Assembly (NCBI RefSeq): GCF_039545795.1
Contig: NZ_CP154260.1
Coordinates: 2,051,001 to 2,115,000 of the forward strand
DNA length: 64,000 nucleotides
Direction of reading: 5' to 3'
DNA from: Chitinophaga niabensis
GTDB lineage: Bacteria > Bacteroidota > Bacteroidia > Chitinophagales > Chitinophagaceae
The number at the start of each line of letters is the position of its first letter. Position 1 is the first letter of the stretch. The notes below the pieces were generated by a model. The model was not told the origin of the DNA and searched no databases. It saw only the letters and a list, made by a program, of their open reading frames with translations. A program made the position numbers and the translations under genes. Shown here piece by piece: positions 7,777-16,622 of the stretch.

Positions 7777-10011
7777 TTATATCTTCACCAGTTTATACCG
7801 GTGTTTATTATCGATGATGATAAAATAGACCCCTGTTTTCCATTCGCTTACATCCAGCCTGTTGGTGGTAGCCCTTTGCACGGAAAGTACTCTTACGCCC
7901 TGCGCATTAAATACATCCAGCACATATTCTCTGCCGGCTACACCAGGTAAGGTTACAATCCTGCTGGCAGGGTTAGGGAAGATGGATAAGGCCGGTTCTT
8001 CCACTATATCTTCACCATACACGATGGTACGCGCTAAACCCTGTGGTGCACCACCACCTGCACAGAGTGTATCAGGAATGCCTTCAGCCACCACTCTTTC
8101 AAAGAGGATCTTATGACCTGCAGAGTTGAAATGTACATCATCGCCACTGTTGTAAATGGCTTTAATATTATTGTTGCTGCTGTCCAGACCCGTAAAGAAG
8201 TCGATGGCTTTGCTGCCGAAATATTTGATGGTAGTATCCCTGAACTGGCGCAGTCTTACGCCCGCAGCCACACCCAGGTTACCTCTTGGCTGGGTAGTAG
8301 TTACCCACAATGGGATATTATGTTGTGCCGCAAATGCTTTCAGCACGAGGTAATTGTCCCTTGATTGGGTCATTGGGAAATTACGGGCTTCGTCATTGGT
8401 AGGCATATTGATGATGATCACATCCGCGTTCAAAGCAACGGCCCTGCTGATATTGCTGTTGGGATCTACATAGAAAGTGAGACCGCTTACAGTATATGGA
8501 GGAGTGCCATCCGGTTGTATGGTATGGGTATTCGTACCGCCATTGGCCAGGTTGATCACCGTATCGGCAGCGTTGTGATTGGCTTTGAGCCAACGCTGGT
8601 ACCTGAAGGCCCATGCACTATCTCTGCTGGCAAGGCCGTTACCCCATGCGGTGGAAGAACCTAGCAGCACTATCCTGATAGGAGCGGTGCAGTTCTGCGG
8701 TACGCCGGGTGAGGTGCCTGATACATTACTGCTGAAGAAACGCCTGTTGGCACTGGCTAGCATGTTCAAACGATAATAATACAGCTGATTGGCCGCGGGA
8801 TTATTATCCGTAAAGGAATAATTTATCGGGCTACCGGAACTGCCGGCTGCATTCACGTTGCCGATGTTTACCCAATTCTGGGCATCTGTACTGCGCTCAA
8901 TACCAAAACTAACGGTATTGCTTTCCCGCAGTGTACCCCAGTCCAGTTTCAGTTTACCGGCCACCAGGCTGATCGTAAAGGAAGATAATCTGAAAGGTGT
9001 ATGATAAATAGTGTCCGGTATACCTTTTACGCCAGGTGTGAAATAATGTGCATTGGCCGAATCTTCCATATTCAGGCGGTAATACCTGGCAGATGAATGC
9101 ACCGTATTATCCGTGAACTCGTAATCCCTGGGAGTAGCAGAATTACCTGCAGCATTCTGCGTGCCGATATTGCTCCAGTTAGTGGAGTCCGTACTTCTTT
9201 CAATGATGAAACGAAGCGTTTTGGTTTCCGTATTAGTGCGCCAGTTAAGTCTGAGTTTATCTTCAAACCTGTTGACAGTAAAGCTGGTTAATTGGAACGG
9301 CGTAACCGGCGCAGGTGTGCACAATGCCTGCGGAATATTCTTATCAGCCACACGTGTAAAGAGGATCCGTTGCCCTGCAGAGTTCAGGTGAAGCCCGTCC
9401 CCGTTGGCGTAGGCGGGTTCTATTTGGCCTGTTGACTGGGCAACGGTGGTCCAGAAGTCGATAGCCTTATCCCCGAAATACAGATTGATACTATCTTTCA
9501 TCTGCTTCAGCCGTAGTGCTGCCGCATTGCCGAGGTTACTGCGTGGTTGTGTGGTAGATACCCACAGCGGGATGTTGTTTTGTGCAGCCAGTTGTTTCAG
9601 TTTGAGCAGGTTGGCTACCTGTACAGTTAACGGGAAATTGCGGGCTTCATCCTCTGATGGTATGTTCACGATAATAGCATGGGGAGCCAGTGAAATGGCT
9701 TTGGTGATATTATTGTTAGGGTCTACCGCAAAGGTAATGCCGCCCACGGTGTAATTGGGTGTGCCCGTTGCCTGTATGTTATGCGTGGTGTGCCCGCCGA
9801 TGGCCAGGATGTACACCGTGTCTGCCGTGTTATGTGTGGCTTTCAGGTGTTTCCGGTAATGGAAGGTCCATGCGCTGTCCCGCACAGGTACTCCGTTTCC
9901 CCAGGCGGTAGAGGATCCGAGTACAACGATACGCAGTGGTGTGTTGCAGTTCTGTGCATAACTGATTTCAGTTGCACAGAAGAGGGATAAGAAAAGTAAA
10001 AGTCTTTTCAT
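7777..10011 (-). CDS. Secreted double-SGNH hydrolase with T9SS sorting domain
   Basis: 744 residues. There is a signal peptide (1-19), then SGNH domain 1 (about 22-230: GSSTAWGNG with the nucleophile Ser, GGHTTHN, and DGLHLNSAGQ with the Asp/His pair). Two beta-sandwich repeats of about 95 residues follow (238-330 and 338-432; each with LTSF/LSSF and ERSTD-NW-NIG-NAAG). SGNH domain 2 is at about 439-645 (GSSTAWGNG, DDVHFNSAGH). A type IX sorting domain (about 675-744, LSIFPNPASR, ending HRYKLVKI) closes the protein. SGNH enzymes are serine esterases; both copies keep the visible motifs, so both may be active. The product should be surface-bound or secreted. The natural ester substrate is unknown; deacetylation of a plant polysaccharide would fit the neighbourhood. 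Confidence 0.92.
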   Translation of the reverse strand: MKRLLLFLSLFCATEISYAQNCNTPLRIVVLGSSTAWGNGVPVRDSAWTFHYRKHLKATHNTADTVYILAIGGHTTHNIQATGTPNYTVGGITFAVDPNNNITKAISLAPHAIIVNIPSEDEARNFPLTVQVANLLKLKQLAAQNNIPLWVSTTQPRSNLGNAAALRLKQMKDSINLYFGDKAIDFWTTVAQSTGQIEPAYANGDGLHLNSAGQRILFTRVADKNIPQALCTPAPVTPFQLTSFTVNRFEDKLRLNWRTNTETKTLRFIIERSTDSTNWSNIGTQNAAGNSATPRDYEFTDNTVHSSARYYRLNMEDSANAHYFTPGVKGIPDTIYHTPFRLSSFTISLVAGKLKLDWGTLRESNTVSFGIERSTDAQNWVNIGNVNAAGSSGSPINYSFTDNNPAANQLYYYRLNMLASANRRFFSSNVSGTSPGVPQNCTAPIRIVLLGSSTAWGNGLASRDSAWAFRYQRWLKANHNAADTVINLANGGTNTHTIQPDGTPPYTVSGLTFYVDPNSNISRAVALNADVIIINMPTNDEARNFPMTQSRDNYLVLKAFAAQHNIPLWVTTTQPRGNLGVAAGVRLRQFRDTTIKYFGSKAIDFFTGLDSSNNNIKAIYNSGDDVHFNSAGHKILFERVVAEGIPDTLCAGGGAPQGLARTIVYGEDIVEEPALSIFPNPASRIVTLPGVAGREYVLDVFNAQGVRVLSVQRATTNRLDVSEWKTGVYFIIIDNKHRYKLVKI

Positions 10012-10347
10012 TTCAATTGGGATTAATTGATCAGTTGATAGAACTAATTCAGGAGGTGCGGTACGGTATTAGGATACGTGGAAATCGTGTATAAAGCTAT
10101 GAATTTTAGGTGAAACCACGTTATTCTTGTGTATTTTTTGTTTCTCATTAACGATTGTTTTAATTTGCGGCTATATGCATTTCACATATTCCAGCACGCC
10201 TCCTCCAGTGGTTGTTTTGCAAGCAAAATAACCAGCGATCCCACTCTCATTAACGGATCATTCACCAACTCAAAAGAGCCTGGTTGTTTTCGCCTGCACC
10301 AATTTGTCTGAAAAATTGATGTATCACTTATTTTATTAGCGAAAATA
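10012..10347. other. Intergenic region, no gene supported
   Basis: 336 bases between the divergent SGNH and EamA genes. It is low in GC, and the short frames on both strands have no recognisable domain or ribosome-binding context. A TTTG at 10303-10306 followed after 22 bases by TATTTTAT is a weak promoter candidate for the EamA gene, too imperfect to annotate. Confidence 0.5.
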
Positions 10348-11202
10348 ATGACCAGGTATATATTCATGGTTTTTGCCGGGGCGTGCAGCTTTGGCATCCT
10401 CTCTACATTTGTAAAACTAGCTTACCGGGAAGGCTATTCTGCTGCCGGTATTTCCTTTTCCCAGGCCTTTACAGGTTTTCTTGTACTCTTTGTGCTGCAA
10501 CTCCTTTTCAGCCGGGAAAAGGGTTTTAAAGGGGCTTTGCCGGTGTTGTTAACAGGTGTAGCCATAGGGCTCACTACTTTCTTCTATTATGTATCCGTGG
10601 TATACATACCAGCCTCTCTGGCCATTGTGCTGCTGATGCAATGTACCTGGATGGGGATATTGCTGGACTGGGTGCTCTTTAAAAAACGGCCGGGTTGGAT
10701 ACAGAGCTTTGTTACCCTGCTGATCCTGGTTGGGACCGTTCTGGCCAGTGGGGACATTACAGGGAATGTTTCACTAAAAGGCCTGAGATATGCGCTATTG
10801 TCCGCTTTCTGTTATGCAGGCTTCATTGTGGCCAATAGCAGGATAGGGCAGCAGATGGAAACGCTGAAGAAAAGTACCATTATTATGATGGGTTCCGCCT
10901 TGAGCATTTTCATTGTGAATGCGCATCAACTAGTAGTAGTGGAACATTTTGACTGGGGTATACTGAAATGGGCTTTGTTCCTTTCTTTATTCGGCACCAT
11001 CATTCCACCTGTTCTCTTTGCAAAAGGAATCCCTAAAATAGGAGCTGGGATCAGTGCTATTGTGATGACGGCGGAATTACCGGTAGCCGTGATCTGCTCT
11101 CATATTGTATTGCAGGAGCCGGTAGGCTGGGTGCAATGGGTAGGGGTGATGATCATGCTGCTGGCGATTGTATTGTTGCATGTGTGGAAGGAAAAGGCAT
11201 AA
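10348..11202 (+). CDS. EamA/DMT-family permease (RhaT-like)
   Basis: 284 residues, almost wholly hydrophobic, with ten predicted membrane helices arranged as two repeats of five (EamA repeats, about 1-135 and 145-280). Typical EamA landmarks are FGILSTFVKLAYREGYS in helices 1-2, YIPASLAIVLLMQCTWMGIL in helix 4, and GISAIVMTAELPVAVICSH in the second repeat. It acts in the inner membrane as a drug/metabolite-type exporter of unknown substrate. It is monocistronic, ended by a GC-rich bidirectional hairpin. Confidence 0.92.
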   Translation: MTRYIFMVFAGACSFGILSTFVKLAYREGYSAAGISFSQAFTGFLVLFVLQLLFSREKGFKGALPVLLTGVAIGLTTFFYYVSVVYIPASLAIVLLMQCTWMGILLDWVLFKKRPGWIQSFVTLLILVGTVLASGDITGNVSLKGLRYALLSAFCYAGFIVANSRIGQQMETLKKSTIIMMGSALSIFIVNAHQLVVVEHFDWGILKWALFLSLFGTIIPPVLFAKGIPKIGAGISAIVMTAELPVAVICSHIVLQEPVGWVQWVGVMIMLLAIVLLHVWKEKA

Positions 11203-11220
11203 TAGCAGGACCTGCCGAAA

Positions 11221-11265
11221 ATCATTCAGCCGCCGAAGTGTGTGACACAACGGCGGCTGAATGAT
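11221..11265. terminator. Bidirectional terminator between EamA and mla operon
   Basis: Arms ATCATTCAGCCGCCG (11221-11235) and CGGCGGCTGAATGAT (11251-11265) pair perfectly over 15 bp. The 15-base loop can extend the stem (GTGT/ACAC). It serves the EamA gene on the plus strand and the MCE operon on the minus strand. Confidence 0.9.
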
Positions 11266-11288
11266 TATAAAAGCTGGCTCAATAATCT

Positions 11289-12311
11289 TTATTTCTGTTC
11301 TGTTGGTGCTTTTGCTGCCTGTTCAGCTTCTTTCTTTTCACGTTTTGCTTTTTTACGGAAGAAACCTCTTAGCAGGAAGTTACTTTGCAGCGCCTCCATG
11401 TTTTCATCCAGTTTCTCCGTACTGCTTTGCAGGTTGGAGATAGTTTGCTTTAATGCCTGTGCGGTTTTTTCGTCATTCAGCAAAACACCTGCAGGGCTGT
11501 TGTTGCTGCGGAGGTTTTCTTTTACACCGCTGCTGGCATCGCGGAGATTTAACACCACGCTGTCCACTCCCTGCGCGATGGTTTCCATTTGCGAAATGGT
11601 AGAACGCAGTTTGGTGAATACTACAGTATCTGATACCAGGTCACTTGCCAATGTACCTTTGGTATGCAGTTTAGCGCTGTATTCTGCCAGGCCTTCCGTC
11701 AGCATCTGGGTATTGGCGGCAGTTTTACGAAGGGTGGCCATAGTGCCCTGCAGATCGTTATAAATGGCTTCATCGTTGATGAGCTTGCCGATGGAACCTT
11801 CTCCTTTCATGATCTTACCGGTGATCACCTTCAGGTTGCCGGTGATCTCTACTAGGCTTTTGTTATTCACCTGCAGGGTGTTCATGATCTCATCTGTGCT
11901 GATGGCTACTTCCACGGTAATGATATCCCCGTCTTCAATAGCCGGAACGGTAGTGGTACCGCCAGTGAGTGCAATGATCTTATTACCTACCAGCCCGTCT
12001 GAACTGATCTTGGCCTTTACATCTTTATGAATGAACTCGCGGGATGCCTTTTCTATATTCATCAATACTTCTATCTGGCTGTGGTTGATGAAGGTGATGC
12101 TTTTGATGGTACCTACTTTTACGCCGGAATACCATACGTTATCACCTTTTGCCAGGCCGCCGATATCATGAAAGATCGCTTTCACTTTTACGGATTGAAC
12201 GAAGGATTTGCGCTGTCCGCCCAGGGTGAGTATGCCCACGGCAAAGATGATCACTCCCAGGAGGATAAATATGCCTACGATCACCGTTCTTTTAGTAGTC
12301 TTATCTTTCAT
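11289..12311 (-). CDS. mlaD: MlaD/MCE-domain lipid-transport substrate-binding protein
   Basis: 340 residues. A single N-terminal membrane anchor (RTVIVGIFILLGVIIFAVGI, about 8-28) is followed by one MCE domain (about 38-120: VKVKAIFHDIGGLAKGDNVWYSGVKVGTI). A long helical, coiled-coil-prone tail carries repeated leucine-rich heptads (150-315) and a Lys/Glu/Ala-rich end. MCE proteins form hexameric periplasmic tunnels on an ABC permease/ATPase and shuttle phospholipid between membranes. It is the last gene of a three-gene operon, 3 bases after the ATPase. Confidence 0.92.
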   Translation of the reverse strand: MKDKTTKRTVIVGIFILLGVIIFAVGILTLGGQRKSFVQSVKVKAIFHDIGGLAKGDNVWYSGVKVGTIKSITFINHSQIEVLMNIEKASREFIHKDVKAKISSDGLVGNKIIALTGGTTTVPAIEDGDIITVEVAISTDEIMNTLQVNNKSLVEITGNLKVITGKIMKGEGSIGKLINDEAIYNDLQGTMATLRKTAANTQMLTEGLAEYSAKLHTKGTLASDLVSDTVVFTKLRSTISQMETIAQGVDSVVLNLRDASSGVKENLRSNNSPAGVLLNDEKTAQALKQTISNLQSSTEKLDENMEALQSNFLLRGFFRKKAKREKKEAEQAAKAPTEQK

Positions 12312-12314
12312 AGT

Positions 12315-13088
12315 TTACTGAATAAAATTATAGTCATAGAATTCTTTGATCAGGTCATCGCCGGTGGCAAAGACGGTGTCAAAACTTCCCTGCCGGATGA
12401 ATTGTCCTTCTTTCATCACGGCAATATTATCGCCGGTTACTTTGGCGCAGGTAAGGTCGTGCGTAATGATAATTGAGCTGGTTTTGAAGCGGCGTTGTAC
12501 TTCGTTGATCAGGTTATTAATTTCTGTACAGGTGATAGGGTCCAGGCCTGCGGTGGGCTCATCATACAACATGATGTCCGGGCGCAGGATGAGGGTACGG
12601 GCAATACCGATACGTTTCCTTTGCCCGCCGGAAAGCTCTGAGGGCATTTGGTCGATAGTCTGTGAAAGCCCTACGGCATCGAGTACCGTGTCCACCAGTT
12701 TTGCCCGTTGTGCTGCCTTCAGGCGGGGTTGATTGCGAACGAGTGGGAAGTTGAGGTTTTCCCCAACCGTCATACTATCATACAGCGCGCCGTTCTGAAA
12801 ACAGAAACCCACTTTCATGCGTAGTTCCCGCAGAGACTGGGTATCCAGGTGTTCTACTTCCAGCCCCAGTACATTCACTGTGCCGGCATCCGGTTTCAGC
12901 AGGCCGGCAATGATCTTGATCAGTACGGATTTACCGGTACCGGAACGGCCGAGTACCACAACGTTCTCGCCCTTGTGCACATCCAGGTCAACACCCCGCA
13001 ATACGTGATTGTCGCCAAAGGATTTAAAGAGACCTCTGATAGAGATCACGGTGTTATCAAAATCTATTTCAGGCGTGAATGGTTTCAT
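12315..13088 (-). CDS. mlaF: MlaF-type ABC transporter ATPase
   Basis: 257 residues. Walker A GRSGTGKS is at 47-54, signature LSGGQRKR at 152-159, and Walker B IMLYDEPTAGLDP at about 172-184, followed by the switch His in SSIIITHDLTCA. The non-canonical GRSGTGKS P-loop and the IGIARTLILRPDI stretch are typical of the MCE-associated ATPases (MlaF/Ttg2A). It energises the permease encoded upstream. Separated by 7 bases from the permease and 3 from MlaD, so clearly one transcript. No MlaB or MlaC gene is present, as is common outside Proteobacteria. Confidence 0.95.
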   Translation of the reverse strand: MKPFTPEIDFDNTVISIRGLFKSFGDNHVLRGVDLDVHKGENVVVLGRSGTGKSVLIKIIAGLLKPDAGTVNVLGLEVEHLDTQSLRELRMKVGFCFQNGALYDSMTVGENLNFPLVRNQPRLKAAQRAKLVDTVLDAVGLSQTIDQMPSELSGGQRKRIGIARTLILRPDIMLYDEPTAGLDPITCTEINNLINEVQRRFKTSSIIITHDLTCAKVTGDNIAVMKEGQFIRQGSFDTVFATGDDLIKEFYDYNFIQ

Positions 13089-13095
13089 AATTTAT

Positions 13096-13896
13096 TTAAC
13101 GGATCGAATTAACAACTTGAACGATAACGATCTCTTCGATAAAGATCAGGAACATGGATATTACCACTGAAACATTGGCAGCTTTACCTACGCCCTGTGT
13201 TCCCTGTGAGGCATTATACCCCTGATAAGCACTAACAATGCCAATAGTGAACCCGAACACAATAGATTTAAAAAGAGAGGCCCCCAGGTCAAGGAAGGAT
13301 ATATTCACAAATGCTTTCTGTATAAATGCGATGAGGCTGGTCTGTTCATTCAGGTGTACATCCAGGTAGGAGCCAGCAAGGCCTACCACAGCGGTGTAAC
13401 ACATGAGCAGCGGGATGCAGGCGGTGGTAGCCAGTACCCGGGTCACTACAAGGTATTTAAATGGATTGATGGCGGATACCTCCATGGCATCTACCTGTTC
13501 CGTTACCTTCATGGAAGCCAGTTCCGCACCAATACTGGAGCCTACTTTACCGGCACAGATGAGGGCGGTCACCAAAGGGGCCAAAGCCCGTATCACGGCA
13601 ATGGAGATCAGGGAGGGCAACCAGGAAGTAGCGCCGAACTCTGCCAGGGAGGGGCGGGACTGCTTCGTGAATACAAGCCCGGTGATGAAGCCGGTAAGGC
13701 TGATCAGTGCCAGCGACTTGTAGCCTATCATATAACACTGATGCATAAACTCCTTCACTTCCAGCGGGCGGCGGAAAGCCTCCCGAAAGAACCGGGCAAT
13801 GAACCGGAAGATGTCGTATACACTGATGAAAAAGGCATCTGCACTTTTTGAGATAAAGGGTTTATCCGGTTGTTCCTTAGGTTCCATTAGCTGCAT
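13096..13896 (-). CDS. mlaE: MlaE-type ABC transporter permease
   Basis: 266 residues (an ATG three codons later, at 13887, is equally possible). Five to six membrane helices are arranged as in the MlaE/Ttg2B family. Landmarks are FITGLVFTKQSRPSLAEFGA, the highly conserved AGKVGSSIGAELASMKVTEQ followed by VDAMEVSAINPFKYLVVTRV, and TIGIVSAYQGYNASQGTQGV. First gene of the mlaEFD-like operon; product sits in the inner membrane and moves phospholipid with MlaF and MlaD. The divergent region upstream carries an inverted repeat at 13952-13970. Confidence 0.95.
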   Translation of the reverse strand: MQLMEPKEQPDKPFISKSADAFFISVYDIFRFIARFFREAFRRPLEVKEFMHQCYMIGYKSLALISLTGFITGLVFTKQSRPSLAEFGATSWLPSLISIAVIRALAPLVTALICAGKVGSSIGAELASMKVTEQVDAMEVSAINPFKYLVVTRVLATTACIPLLMCYTAVVGLAGSYLDVHLNEQTSLIAFIQKAFVNISFLDLGASLFKSIVFGFTIGIVSAYQGYNASQGTQGVGKAANVSVVISMFLIFIEEIVIVQVVNSIR

Positions 13897-13951
13897 TTAG
13901 TCAGTTAAAGGTAGCAGCAAATGGTGTACCGGTATTAAAAAAGGGATAAAA

Positions 13952-13970
13952 TTGGGGAAGTTTTCCCCAA
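13952..13970. promoter_or_regulatory. Inverted repeat in mlaE/hypothetical divergent region
   Basis: TTGGGGAA (13952-13959) and TTCCCCAA (13963-13970) form a perfect 8-bp inverted repeat with a 3-base centre, in the 124-base region between two divergent genes. A position between promoters and symmetry suit an operator; no regulator for it is encoded nearby. Confidence 0.45.
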
Positions 13971-14020
13971 ATTGGGTGTGATTTTTGTTTAAATGGCATT
14001 GAAATCTCATTTGACTGCCT

Positions 14021-14578
14021 ATGAAACGTTTAATGCTCATCTTATTCGTTTTTCTTTCCGTTCAGGCTCAGGCACAGCAGGATACATTGCTGAAGGTCCT
14101 TGGCTGGGGGCTTGCCGGCTTATCTGAAAACGTTATAGACGGTGGTACAAAAAAATACGGATTTGAATATTACAGTGTCGGCGGATGTGTGATACCCTGG
14201 GAACTGCAGGACAGTGTGAAAAAACATAATGACAGCATTTATGCCATTTTAACTCAAAGACATGGTCCGAACTGGCAGGAGCGTTTCCAGGAAGATGTGG
14301 AGAATTTATATCTGCATAAAGATGAAATCAAGGCACTGGTGCTCAGGGAACCTTTAGTAAAAGGTGCACGCACTGTACTTTACCTGGAATATGAGCCTGC
14401 ATCTGATAAGGATAGCTGTAAGGTAAGGGTTTTGGGTTATGATAAGGGGGAGTGGAAATTATTCTATACTTACCATGTTAATCATAAAAAGAAGAAAACG
14501 GCGCTGCTGGCAGAGAGTACAACGCCGGAAGGTAAGGCAAAGAACAGGCGGGCGGAGTTTGAGAAGACGGGGAAATAA
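14021..14578 (+). CDS. Secreted protein of unknown function with OmpA-like C-terminal tail
   Basis: 185 residues. A clear Sec signal (MKRLMLILFVFLSVQAQAQ) is followed by a charged, Lys/Glu-rich mature part of about 165 residues with one Cys pair region (GGCVIPWEL; DSCKVRV). I recognise no complete domain. The last 20 residues, STTPEGKAKNRRAEFEKTG, closely resemble the end of OmpA-family peptidoglycan-binding domains (STPEGRAKNRRVEF), but the preceding helix-strand core of that domain is not visible. The gene is monocistronic and followed by a terminator. Confidence 0.75.
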   Translation: MKRLMLILFVFLSVQAQAQQDTLLKVLGWGLAGLSENVIDGGTKKYGFEYYSVGGCVIPWELQDSVKKHNDSIYAILTQRHGPNWQERFQEDVENLYLHKDEIKALVLREPLVKGARTVLYLEYEPASDKDSCKVRVLGYDKGEWKLFYTYHVNHKKKKTALLAESTTPEGKAKNRRAEFEKTGK

Positions 14579-14602
14579 TATACCGGTTATATTATATATT
14601 GG

Positions 14603-14633
14603 AAAGGAAACGCTTTTCGGCGTTTCCTTTTTT
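14603..14633 (+). terminator. Intrinsic terminator
   Basis: AAAGGAAACGC (14603-14613) pairs with GCGTTTCCTTT (14620-14630), followed by three more T. It lies 24 bases after the stop of the 185-residue protein. Confidence 0.85.
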
Positions 14634-14724
14634 GATTAATTTTATATTAACTTGCCGTTATCCGCATAGCCATTCAACCAAAAAATTAAATATTTGCCGA
14701 CCGGATTAAATTAAGCTCACAGGC

Positions 14725-15324
14725 ATGTCTTCCAACGCATCAGAAGAAATAGCATTAGTAGCAGCATTGCAGGGGGATAGTGTAGCTGCATTTGATGCCC
14801 TTTATCGCATGTATTTTCCCGCCGTGTATGCCAACATCCTTCACCTGGTGAAGGATAGCGCTGCTGCGCAGGATATTGTGCAGGAGGTATTCATCCGCCT
14901 GTGGGAAAAAAGAAAATTACTGCAGGCCGGTCAGCCTGCCGGCAATTGGTTGTTTGTGGTAAGTTATAACCGTTCCCTGAACCATCTTCGTTCCACCCTG
15001 CGCCAGCGGCTGAAATTAGCAGCATTGGCGCCGGATACAGTGGAATCGGAAGAAGAGGAGTGGGAAGTCACTTCCATTCAGCTGGATATGCTGGAAAGAG
15101 CGATAGACAAGTTACCCCCTCAACGTAAAAAGGTTTTCCTGCTGTGTAAAATGCAGGGTAAAACCTATGCAGAAGCCGCTACGGAACTGCAGATCTCCCA
15201 TTATACCGTAAAAGAACATCTGACAAAAGCCAGCCGCTTTATCCGTGATTATGTACGCCTGCAACCTGAATGGCAGGCATTGCTTGTTGCCTTCCCGCTT
15301 TTGACAAGCCTGTTCGACCGTTAA
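14725..15324 (+). CDS. ECF sigma factor (Bacteroidota SusC/SusD-associated type)
   Basis: 199 residues. Sigma region 2 is at about 20-90 (AFDALYRMYFPAVYANILHL, then AAAQDIVQEVFIRLWEKRKL). Region 4 is at about 120-180 (LPPQRKKVFLLCKMQGKTYA, then AATELQISHYTVKEHLTKA), ending in the C-terminal helix. It directs RNA polymerase to promoters activated when the cognate FecR-like anti-sigma factor is signalled by an outer-membrane SusC carrying an STN domain. Exactly that set (FecR, STN-SusC, SusD) follows immediately. A terminator separates it from the gene upstream. Confidence 0.95.
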   Translation: MSSNASEEIALVAALQGDSVAAFDALYRMYFPAVYANILHLVKDSAAAQDIVQEVFIRLWEKRKLLQAGQPAGNWLFVVSYNRSLNHLRSTLRQRLKLAALAPDTVESEEEEWEVTSIQLDMLERAIDKLPPQRKKVFLLCKMQGKTYAEAATELQISHYTVKEHLTKASRFIRDYVRLQPEWQALLVAFPLLTSLFDR

Positions 15325-15390
15325 AAAAAATCTTTCCCGCACAGCCCCCCTTTTTTTCGCTTCCGGTGTATTTACTGAAACGCGACCTTA

Positions 15391-16548
15391 TTGAATCATT
15401 CTGAAACATATCTACACGAGCTCCTGGCCAAAGAACATTGGACGGAGGAGGAGTGCCGCTGGTTGCTGCAATACCTGGAGGAAACTCCCGGCACTGAACT
15501 GAAAAGCCTCATGCTGGAGCGCTTCAGGGCACATGGCCTGGAGGTGCGGGACCAGGCATTGGCAGAAAACCTGTTAGGCCGCATCCATGCGCGTATGCAG
15601 CCATTGCCTTCATTTGAAACGAAGGTAGTACCCCTTTACCGCCGCTGGTGGAAAGGTACCGCCGCAGCCGTTGTTATAAGTGTGGCGGCTACTATGTATT
15701 TTATGCAAATGCCTTCTAAACCACAGACCGCAAAGCTTACACCTGCTGCCATGGAAGATGTGGCTCCGGGTGGTAATAAAGCCCGTTTATTATTGGGTAA
15801 CGGAAAGTCACTTGTGCTGGACCAGATGGCAGACGGACCAATCAGCGGAGACGCACAATTACATAAAGAAGATGCAGCGCTGGTTTACGGACCTTCCGGT
15901 GGCAATAGTTCTAATACCCTGATCACACCAAAAGGAGGGCAATACCGTGTACAACTGGAAGACGGAACGAAAGTATGGCTCAATGCCGCCAGTTCCCTGG
16001 AATACCCTGTTGCCTTTAATGGCAGCGACCGTACAGTGCGGCTGACTGGTGAAGCTTATTTTGAAGTAGCGAAAAATGCTGCCAAACCTTTCTTTGTACA
16101 GATGAATGGCATGACGGTGCAGGTATTGGGTACCAACTTTAACATCAATGCGTATGCAGAAGAAAAGCGCTTTACCACCACTTTACTGGAAGGTGCTGTG
16201 AGGGTAGTGGCGGGCAACCAGCGATTGACGCTGGCTCCTGGTGAACAAACCAGTTTGGAACAACACTCAGGTATTCTGCAACGTGCAGGCGGAGATGCGG
16301 AAGACGCTATTGCCTGGAAGAACGGCATCTTTACTTTTAAAAATCATGAACTCGCGGCTGTGATGAGAGATATCAGCCGCTGGTACGATGTAGATATTAT
16401 ATATGATAAGGGAATTGATGAAAAGATCCATGTTACGGGTGCAATGCGCAGGCAGGATAATTTATCGCAGGCTTTAAAAATACTGGAGCTCACAGCAGAT
16501 CTGCATTTTTCGGTGCAGGGAAAAACCATTACTGTCAGCAAAAAATAG
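15391..16548 (+). CDS. FecR-family anti-sigma factor, TTG start
   Basis: 385 residues. The cytosolic sigma-binding part is followed by one membrane helix (about 88-106, WWKGTAAAVVISVAATMYFM), a periplasmic FecR domain (about 175-275, TPKGGQYRVQLEDGTKVWLN, TGEAYFEVAKNAAKPFFVQM, VLGTNFNINAY) and a C-terminal DUF4974-like domain (about 310-385, FKNHELAAVMRDISRWYDV). An in-frame TGA at 15376 and the absence of any ATG before codon 39 make the TTG at 15391 the only sensible start. It relays the SusC signal to the sigma factor encoded 66 bases upstream. Confidence 0.94.
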   Translation: MNHSETYLHELLAKEHWTEEECRWLLQYLEETPGTELKSLMLERFRAHGLEVRDQALAENLLGRIHARMQPLPSFETKVVPLYRRWWKGTAAAVVISVAATMYFMQMPSKPQTAKLTPAAMEDVAPGGNKARLLLGNGKSLVLDQMADGPISGDAQLHKEDAALVYGPSGGNSSNTLITPKGGQYRVQLEDGTKVWLNAASSLEYPVAFNGSDRTVRLTGEAYFEVAKNAAKPFFVQMNGMTVQVLGTNFNINAYAEEKRFTTTLLEGAVRVVAGNQRLTLAPGEQTSLEQHSGILQRAGGDAEDAIAWKNGIFTFKNHELAAVMRDISRWYDVDIIYDKGIDEKIHVTGAMRRQDNLSQALKILELTADLHFSVQGKTITVSKK

Positions 16549-16622
16549 ATCATCATATCATCACGCAATTGAACCGGCAGGCGCCTGCCGGTACTGTATG
16601 CCGTATGCAGAAAAGTTAAACA

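Noticed and set aside
10303..10336. TTTG-N22-TATTTTAT as promoter of the EamA gene
   Set aside because: Spacing is 22 and the -7 box lacks the final G; transcription would start within a few bases of the ATG. Too weak to annotate.
10129..10397. Short open frames on both strands in the SGNH/EamA intergenic region
   Set aside because: About 60-70 codons each, one running into the EamA coding region, without recognisable domain, plausible start context or coding-like composition.
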